Part shown: positions 37,796 to 44,340 of the stretch, piece after piece | Layout: the number at the start of each line of letters is the position of its first letter | Position numbering within the stretch: position 1 is the first letter of the stretch | Assembly (NCBI RefSeq): GCF_945285465.1 | Contig: NZ_CALYQK010000011.1 | Span: forward strand, 1-44,340 | Length of the DNA stretch: 44,340 nucleotides | Source of the DNA: an uncultured Bartonella sp. | GTDB taxonomy: Bacteria > Pseudomonadota > Alphaproteobacteria > Rhizobiales > Rhizobiaceae | Reading direction: 5' to 3' | The notes under the pieces: model-generated | Told to the model about the DNA's origin: nothing | The model's database searches: none | The model's input: the letters and a program-made list of their open reading frames with translations, nothing else | Translations under genes and position numbers: made by a program

Positions 37796-38857
37796 TTATT
37801 GGTTAAGCGAAAAATCGTCGGCACGCCCTTTATGCTTCCCTGATTTGGGGCTCCATTTTTCCTCGGTTGTTTCAGGTTTCGGTGTTTCAGTCTCTCCTAA
37901 CAGTCCGTTATTCTGACCGGCCATATCGTAAAAGTTAATTGGTGCAACACGATCGACATCGCGCGGCAATAAGGTAATGACAGGGCCATTCGGGTCAACA
38001 GAGACATTACCATCGTCGTGACCGGATTTAAGATTGAATATGCCTTCCAGAGGCTTTTCAAGATAGAAGGCAAGTTTTTTCTTTCCCGCATTTGTAAAGT
38101 TGATACCGTCATTGGTGCGAAGACGAACAGTCTGGCCATTAACATCGTAGCCGGAAAGGGCAAACAGCCCCTGATCGTCAACAAAACCATCCCAGACATC
38201 AATGAAATGGCCACCAGCATTATCGATCTGTTGCTTATCAAGCCGGTTCAAAGAGGCGATGGCAAGACTGAGTTTGGGGTCTTTAAAGGCAGGCTGACCG
38301 ACCCAGACCCAAGGTTTTCCGGTTTTCTTCAAGTTGTCCGCAAGCATATTTATGCGCTGGCGATATTGATCGTTCCATGCGGTTTCATCAACATTAATGG
38401 TTTGGCCGTTGGCTTTTATCGGTTGGTAGTCATTGGCACCCAATGTCATTACAATGACATCAGGCTTTTCGCGTTCGGCTAATTTTGTTATATTTGCAGG
38501 CCAATTATAATAATCATCGCGCACCATGCCCGAGGCATTATTTGTTGCTGTCAGGACAACGATATTTGCATTATCGGCATAAAGTTGGTTCAGGCCATCA
38601 GCAACGGCGCTGGCAACAAAATCGCCAAGAACCAGAATGCGTTTGGCATTGGCAGCCTTTTGATTGGTTTTTTCAGGAACCGGTGCTTTGACCCGTTTTT
38701 TCTTGACGGGTTCAGGTGGCGGCGGGTAAACGGGTTTTTCTTGCTTGCGCCCGAATAATATATCGAAAATGTTGCGTGCATCGGCAGTTTCCGGCACCAC
38801 AGCAAGGGCTGCAATCATTGGCACAAACAACAAAAGAATACGCACAAAATTTCGCAT
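37796..38857 (-). CDS. SGNH-hydrolase-like exported protein (DUF459 type)
   Basis: Exported protein of 353 residues. A signal peptide (residues 1-27, ending ETADA) is followed by a Pro/Lys-rich linker and an SGNH-like domain. Block I reads ILVLGDFVAS, lacking the GDS serine; block III reads VIVMTLGAND; block V reads DGINFTNAGKKKLAFY, with Asn253 (codon at 38099-38101) where a His is expected. The family is linked to envelope polysaccharide or peptidoglycan modification. With Ser and His positions changed it may be non-catalytic. The start is ATG 38857 (GGAAAA upstream); TTG 38863 is possible. It lies 16 bp after a lytic transglycosylase gene, so probably one operon. Confidence 0.85.
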   Translation of the reverse strand: MRNFVRILLLFVPMIAALAVVPETADARNIFDILFGRKQEKPVYPPPPEPVKKKRVKAPVPEKTNQKAANAKRILVLGDFVASAVADGLNQLYADNANIVVLTATNNASGMVRDDYYNWPANITKLAEREKPDVIVMTLGANDYQPIKANGQTINVDETAWNDQYRQRINMLADNLKKTGKPWVWVGQPAFKDPKLSLAIASLNRLDKQQIDNAGGHFIDVWDGFVDDQGLFALSGYDVNGQTVRLRTNDGINFTNAGKKKLAFYLEKPLEGIFNLKSGHDDGNVSVDPNGPVITLLPRDVDRVAPINFYDMAGQNNGLLGETETPKPETTEEKWSPKSGKHKGRADDFSLNQ

Positions 38858-38873
38858 TGACAATTTTCCAGAA

Positions 38874-40124
38874 TTAACGGTTTCGTAAAATTGTCAAAAG
38901 CTCGCGGCTCGGATTTCCGTCTTGCGGCAACCCATTCTGGTTTTGAAAAGCTTCAATCGCTTTTTTGGTCACTTCGCCATTTTTGCCGTCTATTTTGCCG
39001 CGATAATAACCAAGCTTGGCCAATTTTGTCTGCAATTCCTGTCGTTCTTCGATATTAAGAGGAGAAAATGGACGATTCCAGTCTTTGACAAGTTTTGGAT
39101 AGCCGGCAATACGGTCTGCCAGAATACCGACAGCCAGGGCATAACGGTCGGCACTGTTATAGCGTTTTATCACAAAAAAATTTTTCAACACCAAAAAAAC
39201 AGGGCCTTTTCTGCCATCAGGTATTTTTAAAGTTGCCTTGTCGGAAAGGTTGGGAAAAGGCTTGCCATTGGCCCGGCGAACACCCATTTTTGCCCATTCG
39301 GCGACGGGCATCGAACCGGGGGGAAATTTGCCGTTTTCAGGAAGTATGACCTCATACCCCCATGTGCGCCCTTCCTGCCAGCCATTTTTCTTTAAAAGAT
39401 TAGCCGCAGTCGCCAAAGCATCGGGCACAGATGACCAGATATCGCGTTTGCCATCGCCATCCATATCCACAGCATAAATGAGATAGCTTGTTGGAATAAA
39501 TTGGGTGTGTCCAAGAGCACCAGCCCATGAACCTTGTAAATGAGACCGGTCAATATCGCCCGACTGAAGAATTTTTAATGCCGCTATTAATTGTGTTTGG
39601 GCATATTTTGTTCGCCGCTTGTCACCATAGGCAAGTGTCGCCAGAGAACGGATGGCATCACGCATGGCAGTATCGCGATCCATTGCTTCACCGAAATCGG
39701 ATTCGATTGACCAGATTGAGAGAAGAATATTGCGATCGACACCGAAGCGTTTTTCAATTGCATTAAGCCACTTTGCCCATTCTTTGCCATGGGCGCGACC
39801 AAGTGCAATGGCATGATCTTGAATGCGATTATCAAAATAATTCCATGTCGGATCGATAAATTCGGGTTGGTAGGCCGCTTTTTTCAAAACTTCGGGGTCT
39901 GGTGTGTCTACGCCTTTAAAAGCAAGATCAAAGGTGGAAGGCAAAATGCCGGCGTTGAGTGCCGTTTTCTTAAAATCGGCAATCCACCGTTTAAACTCTA
40001 TATTCGTGCTTGCTGCCATGACCGGAAAAGAGCGACATAAGCCAATGAAACATGCACCACCAAACATTGCAAAACGTCTTGTTATCGGTTTTCCGGATAG
40101 ATGAATGATGTTATTTTTTGCCAT
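38874..40124 (-). CDS. Lytic murein transglycosylase (MltB-like)
   Basis: Envelope enzyme that cleaves peptidoglycan glycan chains to 1,6-anhydro products. The N-terminus has KPITRRFAMFGGACFIGL, a twin-arginine-like export signal. The SLT domain (about 45-340) carries the catalytic Glu141 in LLSIWSIESDFG, and ALGHTQFIPTSYLIYAVDMDG is a further family marker. The last 60 residues form a peptidoglycan-binding domain (LQTKLAKLGYYRGKIDGKNG). The ATG follows AGGAAA. It diverges from galU and is followed within 16 bp by the SGNH-like gene. Confidence 0.93.
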   Translation of the reverse strand: MAKNNIIHLSGKPITRRFAMFGGACFIGLCRSFPVMAASTNIEFKRWIADFKKTALNAGILPSTFDLAFKGVDTPDPEVLKKAAYQPEFIDPTWNYFDNRIQDHAIALGRAHGKEWAKWLNAIEKRFGVDRNILLSIWSIESDFGEAMDRDTAMRDAIRSLATLAYGDKRRTKYAQTQLIAALKILQSGDIDRSHLQGSWAGALGHTQFIPTSYLIYAVDMDGDGKRDIWSSVPDALATAANLLKKNGWQEGRTWGYEVILPENGKFPPGSMPVAEWAKMGVRRANGKPFPNLSDKATLKIPDGRKGPVFLVLKNFFVIKRYNSADRYALAVGILADRIAGYPKLVKDWNRPFSPLNIEERQELQTKLAKLGYYRGKIDGKNGEVTKKAIEAFQNQNGLPQDGNPSRELLTILRNR

Positions 40125-40430
40125 TTTCCTGCATGTTCTCCACGCGTTTATCGCATCAATGCCGTTTACAAATGCAATTGCCCATGACTAAAATCCGAAT
40201 TTCAGTTTTATAAGCGCATTTGTTTTATCTTAATTGAAAAAATAAAAATAGGAAATTATCATTTTTTATGGAAAACTTGGCTATTTGTTTACCGGCTGCC
40301 CAATAAGCTGTCATCACTTTAGATTTCACCATGCGAAAAAAGATGATGATCAGGTTGCCGACTTTCGTCACGTTTTACTTGTAGAATAACAAAGTGATTA
40401 ACTGAAATGAATAATTTTGGGAGAGCAGAT

Positions 40431-41312
40431 TTGAAAAAAATACGTAAAGCAGTTTTTCCCGTGGCGGGACTTGGAACACGTTTTCTTCCAGCAACGAAAT
40501 CGGTGCCAAAGGAAATGTTAACTGTCGTTGATAAACCTGTTATCCAATATGTTGTTGATGAAGCGCGCAATGCTGGCATCGAGCATCTGATTTTTGTCAC
40601 CGGGCGCAATAAAGCGGTTATTGAAGACTATTTTGATGCTCAGGTTGAACTTTATACGACGCTTGCCGAACGTGGTAAAAAGGAAGAACTGGCACATTTA
40701 AAAGATTTGCAACCACAGCCCGGTACAACATCTTTTACCCGTCAACAGCAGCCATTAGGGTTGGGACACGCTGTGTGGTGCGCGCGTGAGCTTGTCGGCG
40801 AGGAACCTTTTGCCCTGTTATTACCCGATATGGTCATGCAGGCTGAGAAGGGCTGTCTATCGGAAATGGTGCGTCTTTACGAGGCAACAGGTGGCAATAT
40901 CGTCGCCGTACAGGAATGCGACCCCGAGGAGGCACACAAATATGGTATCGTCGGCAAGGGTAAAAATGTTGCTCATGGTTTTGAAATAACCGAGATGGTT
41001 GAAAAACCGGAAAAGGGTACGGCACCTTCAAATCTTTATATTAACGGACGCTATATTTTACAGCCGAAAATTTTCGATATTCTGTCACGGCAGGAAAAGG
41101 GGGCGGGCAATGAAATCCAGTTGACCGATGGAATGCGCACCCTTGCTCAACACCAGAATTTCTACGGCTACCGCTTCGACGGGACAACATATGATTGCGG
41201 TTCAAAAACAGGCTTTATTGAAGCAAATGTTGCTTTTGCCCTGTCTCGCGCGGATATGCGTGATAAGGTTTTTGCACCATTGTCAGCACTTTTGACAACG
41301 GTAAAAAAATAA
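40431..41312 (+). CDS. galU: UTP-glucose-1-phosphate uridylyltransferase GalU
   Basis: Makes UDP-glucose from UTP and glucose-1-phosphate for envelope polysaccharides. The nucleotide-binding start [20 protein letters not shown] and KEML are diagnostic; [16 protein letters not shown] and QLTDGMRTL are later family markers. The start is TTG 40431, preceded at good spacing by GGGAGAG and giving the usual [10 protein letters not shown]. An in-frame ATG at 40407 lacks a ribosome-binding site. The length from TTG is 293. The 306-bp divergent region to the lytic transglycosylase has no other recognised feature. kdsD follows 45 bp later. Confidence 0.95.
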   Translation: MKKIRKAVFPVAGLGTRFLPATKSVPKEMLTVVDKPVIQYVVDEARNAGIEHLIFVTGRNKAVIEDYFDAQVELYTTLAERGKKEELAHLKDLQPQPGTTSFTRQQQPLGLGHAVWCARELVGEEPFALLLPDMVMQAEKGCLSEMVRLYEATGGNIVAVQECDPEEAHKYGIVGKGKNVAHGFEITEMVEKPEKGTAPSNLYINGRYILQPKIFDILSRQEKGAGNEIQLTDGMRTLAQHQNFYGYRFDGTTYDCGSKTGFIEANVAFALSRADMRDKVFAPLSALLTTVKK

Positions 41313-41330
41313 ATCGACTCTAGACGCGTG

Positions 41331-41356
41331 GCTCAATTTGTTTTATCAAATTGAGC
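41331..41356 (+). other. Perfect 10-bp hairpin directly before the kdsD start
   Basis: GCTCAATTTG (41331-41340), loop TTTTAT, then CAAATTGAGC (41347-41356). The stem ends one base before the ATG at 41358. The only ribosome-binding-like bases (GAG, 41352-41354) lie inside the stem. There is no following T tract, so it is not an ordinary terminator. Confidence 0.85.
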
Positions 41357-41357
41357 T

Positions 41358-42353
41358 ATGATGATACATGAAGCTCCACCGTTTTCTGCAAGTAATGCAA
41401 TCGACTGCGCAAAACATACAATTTCGATCGAAAAAGCCGGTCTTGAAGCTATCGAAAATGCTCTGGAAAATGGACTTTCCGAGCCATTTGGCGAGGCGGT
41501 GAGAAAAATTTTGCAATCGAAAGGGCGGGTAATCGTCACAGGTCTTGGTAAAAGCGGCCATATCGGAACGAAAATTGCCGCAACTCTGGCTTCGACTGGC
41601 ACACCGGCATTTTTTGTTCATGCTGCCGAAGCAAACCATGGTGATCTCGGTATGATTGAAGTGGGCGATGTTATTCTGGCAATTTCATGGTCGGGAGAAA
41701 CGGTTGAACTTAGCGGCATATTGAACCATGCGGCTCGTTTTCGTATTCCGTTAATTGCATTGACTTCGGGGGCACAATCGGCTCTTGGAACCGCTGCAGA
41801 TATTTTACTGCTTTTGCCGAAGGTCGAAGAGGCTTGCCCGCATGGGCTTGCGCCAACCACTTCGACGACCATGCAGCTTGCTATGGGTGATGCATTGGCG
41901 GTTGCCCTTTTGAAAATGCGCGGTTTTACCGCAAATGATTTTAAAATTTTCCATCCCGGTGGCTCGCTCGGAGCAAATCTGAAATTCATTCGCGATATTA
42001 TGCACCGCGGTGATCGTATTCCAATTGTGAAAAGCGGTACCGCGATGAAAGATGCCATGCAGGTTCTTATCGAAAAACATTTTGGTTGTGTCGGCGTTGT
42101 TGATAATGACGGTTATTTGAAAGGCATCGTTACCGACGGTGACCTTGCGCGCAATATCAATCGGGATCTGTCCAAGTTGACGGTCGACGATGTCATGACC
42201 AAAGATCCGAAAACCGTAAGTCCGGATATGATGGTAGGGGCTGCGACCGCGTTGATCAATGACCATAAAATCGGCGCACTTCTTGTTGTTGAAAACAACA
42301 AACCGGTCGGTCTTGTCCACTTCCATGATCTACTTCGCATCGGGGCGATTTAA
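41358..42353 (+). CDS. kdsD: Arabinose-5-phosphate isomerase KdsD (KpsF/GutQ family)
   Basis: Converts ribulose-5-phosphate to arabinose-5-phosphate, the first step toward the lipopolysaccharide sugar Kdo. The SIS domain (about 45-180) has VTGLGKSGHIGTKIAATLAS, ANHGDLGMI and ISWSGETVE. APTTSTTMQLAMGDALA follows and is family-specific. Two CBS domains fill the C-terminal 120 residues (MHRGDRIPIV and VDDVMTKDPKTVSPD). The length of 331 is normal. The start could be ATG 41358 or the next codon, ATG 41361. A perfect hairpin hides the likely ribosome-binding site. Following galU, it suggests a small envelope-sugar cluster. Confidence 0.94.
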   Translation: MMIHEAPPFSASNAIDCAKHTISIEKAGLEAIENALENGLSEPFGEAVRKILQSKGRVIVTGLGKSGHIGTKIAATLASTGTPAFFVHAAEANHGDLGMIEVGDVILAISWSGETVELSGILNHAARFRIPLIALTSGAQSALGTAADILLLLPKVEEACPHGLAPTTSTTMQLAMGDALAVALLKMRGFTANDFKIFHPGGSLGANLKFIRDIMHRGDRIPIVKSGTAMKDAMQVLIEKHFGCVGVVDNDGYLKGIVTDGDLARNINRDLSKLTVDDVMTKDPKTVSPDMMVGAATALINDHKIGALLVVENNKPVGLVHFHDLLRIGAI

Positions 42354-44193
42354 CAATCGGATTGTCGTTAGGTTAGCGCAATTGTGACTGGGTGCCAAAT
42401 TAAGCTGTTTACTGCGTATATTATGTCCAAACTGATACGGGCAATTTTAGTAGTCGCACGCTGAAACGGTGCGATCGACGGTGCCGTTTAAGTCGTCTTA
42501 TAATGCGAATTGAATAAACGTTCGCCCCGAAAAAGATGAAAACAATAGCAAACAGCTTATGACATTGTGAAGACACGATTTCAAATCCGTTACATTTTCC
42601 CGAACACCCGTTGCGTCATAAATTGCGGCAATTTTGGTTTGCGAGCAGGGTAAAACGCTAGCTCTTGATAATGTAGATAATTTTGTGGCAGTTTATCCGG
42701 ATTATATGACAAGGTTGAATAGATTGCAGTGATGGCGAAATGATGCATTTCGGTCATCTGGGCGAAACAATATTATTGAGAAACAATACTATTAATATGT
42801 CAGCAATTGGTGTTGTCGGTGGTATATCGCTGTGAAATTCTCCATTCTTTCTCATTGCCGATAAATGACGACGGCTTTTTTTATCGACAATATGGTAGCG
42901 ATCAAACGAAGAGTTAGAACACCGCGTGAGGCGACAATCTTTGACAAACTGTAAAACCGATTGGCTGAAAAGAGTGTTCAACATGGTCTTTGGCTGAGGT
43001 TCGGCAACCGGTCAGGCTGTTTGCGATAATCCCGATACTGGTTTGCCGAGCTTGACTGGCTCAAACGATACGCGCACATATTATGGCGGCGGCGGTCAAA
43101 AATATCACCAAAGTCGAACTCGAAGAGAAAGAGAAATGCAGCGGCGTTTGTTGCAGGCGGTGTTGATCCTGACCATCCCGTGGGCGCTATTTTGGCCTAG
43201 CGCAACATAAATACCGGTTAGGCTTGCAATTACGCCGGGCGGGTTTTATGCCGATTAACGTGTTGAAAGTACTTTTCTCGAAAAAATGACCAACGCAATG
43301 GAAAAAGAGCGTTATGGCGAACCTGAAAAATGGTAGACGCGGATATAGGGTCGTTGATTAACAAGGCGTTTTCGCCTGTGTAGGGTTTTGCTGCAAGAGT
43401 AATCGGAGAACATGGTGAAGTGTCTTGTCGGTAGTAAAGCGGCAGAAAAAAAGCTTCTGTCAACTTGCCATGTTTGGCCATTGCAAATAAAACATGAAAA
43501 TCATCTATAATCAAGTATTTGCCGGTTTTACCGGTTGTCTCGTTTGATACAATTGGTGACGCGATTAAAAGGGCCAATGATACAATTTGTGGCTTGACTT
43601 CATTCATCTAAAGCAGGAACCTTCGACAAGGCATGCGCGTCAAACGAATTCTGTTTCGCTGAAACGTTCATTAATCGCCAGAATTTTGAAGTAATGCAAA
43701 ATTTTCAAGCCGGAACAAAAAATTAATCAATGTCAGTTTTACTTGAAAATATTGTGTTTTTAAATAAAAATAATAATATATATTATATATTTTTAATTAT
43801 ATAAAGTGAAAATTTATCTTATGATATCTGTACAACGATATATGAAAATATTAGTTTTAAATTTAATATAATTTTATTTCATAAAGAGATAGAAAAGTAC
43901 GAAAATCACATAAACAAACAATATTAAGTTTTTATTTTTTAACAAAAATTGAATGATTGAATTGAAAAAGCAAATTTTAAGTTAGTTATTCCGTTTTTTT
44001 AAAGCCAAAAATAGTTTTGCGGTTGAGGAAAAATAAAGCGATTAAAACAAAGTTAATAGAAAAATATCCTACCCATTAAAAACGCGATAAGTGTCAATCA
44101 TTTAAAAAATATAACAAAGTTATAAAATTTAGCTTTGTATTTGCATCGAAAAGATGAATAAATAGGTAGAAATGTTGAATGAGAGGAAATGCC
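42354..44193. other. 1.84-kb gene-poor region between kdsD and the M24 peptidase gene
   Basis: No intact gene could be supported. From about 42600 to 43620 the composition looks more coding-like than the flanks, with short open stretches in several frames broken by stops. Examples are a plus-strand run near 42636-42735 and a minus-strand 125-codon frame at 43230-43607 without a recognisable product. This fits decayed coding DNA, but no parent family was recognised. From 43700 to 44190 the DNA is extremely AT-rich with no feature except the promoter region and ribosome-binding site (GAGAGGA, 44181-44187) of the next gene. Confidence 0.5.
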
Positions 44194-44340
44194 ATGCTGC
44201 AAAAGCCAAATCCAATAACCGATGGTGAACGTTTAACTCGCATCGAACAAATGCGGAAAAAGATGGTTAAAGAGCACATTGCCGCAGTCTTTTTGGGCGC
44301 AACGTCCAATTTAAACTATTTTACTGGTCTGCAATTGGAC
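44194..44340 (+). CDS. M24 family Xaa-Pro peptidase, N-terminal part
   Basis: Partial gene cut by the right edge; 49 codons are visible. The sequence ERLTRIEQMRKKMVKEHIAA, then FLGATSNLNYFTGL, matches the creatinase-type N-terminal domain found in Xaa-Pro aminopeptidases and prolidases. The catalytic pita-bread domain lies outside the window, so activity cannot be judged. The start ATG 44194 follows GAGAGGA. An out-of-frame ATG at 44189 is ignored. A very AT-rich 500-bp region lies upstream. Confidence 0.8.
   Translation, partial: MLQKPNPITDGERLTRIEQMRKKMVKEHIAAVFLGATSNLNYFTGLQLD

Noticed and set aside
43230-43607. Minus-strand 125-residue reading frame
   Set aside because: No recognisable domain, no clear ribosome-binding site, and odd composition; treated as part of a decayed or non-coding region.

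Overview
The window looks like chromosomal DNA from a flagellated alphaproteobacterium of the order Hyphomicrobiales (Rhizobiales). The Bartonella/Brucella neighbourhood fits best. The evidence is the FlaF/FlbT pair inside the flagellar operon, the run obgE-proB-proA-nadD-rsfS-rlmH-envC-like-ctpA, and the adjacent invasion-associated pair ialA (rppH)/ialB. The AT-rich intergenic DNA, complete leuD and flagellar genes suggest a flagellated, less host-reduced Bartonella (for example an insect-gut lineage). That last step is inference; no rRNA is present.

Layout. 159-5691 (minus strand) is one flagellar operon, transcribed flgE-flgK-flgL-flaF-flbT-flgD-fliQ; a ribosome-binding site at the left edge suggests a further gene. 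A 0.94-kb gene-free stretch follows, then a lone phnN-type kinase, a small acidic protein of unknown function and tRNA-Gln(CUG). 8.7-10.9 kb holds a Ppx/GppA phosphatase and rlmE. 11.4-20.7 kb is a plus-strand housekeeping block: ribosome assembly (obgE, rsfS, rlmH), proline synthesis (proB, proA), NAD synthesis (nadD), envelope proteolysis (envC-like, ctpA), then rppH/ialA and ialB. 20.7-23.9 kb is a zinc/cadmium resistance locus: a P-type ATPase diverging from a MerR regulator over a textbook MerR promoter, plus a small heavy-metal-binding protein. 24-27.1 kb has two MHS-type MFS transporters flanking yggT. On the minus strand follow ppa, typA and mgtE. 32.3-36.2 kb carries an orphan oligopeptide-binding protein and an M3 oligopeptidase. 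36.5-42.4 kb has leuD, a metallopeptidase-like gene whose HExxH motif has become QExxQ, an SGNH-hydrolase-like gene with an altered catalytic block, a MltB-type lytic transglycosylase, galU and kdsD. A 1.84-kb gene-poor region then leads to the start of an M24 Xaa-Pro peptidase that runs off the right edge.

No prophage, insertion sequence, CRISPR array or recognisable defence system was seen. The window is mostly core genome. The most interesting points are the two neighbouring degenerate enzymes at 37.2-38.9 kb, perfect hairpins in front of kdsD and ialB, the long basic extension on the Ppx-like protein, an orphan antisense terminator before obgE, and the large gene-poor stretches. All calls rest on reading the sequence and on family knowledge; no database search was run.
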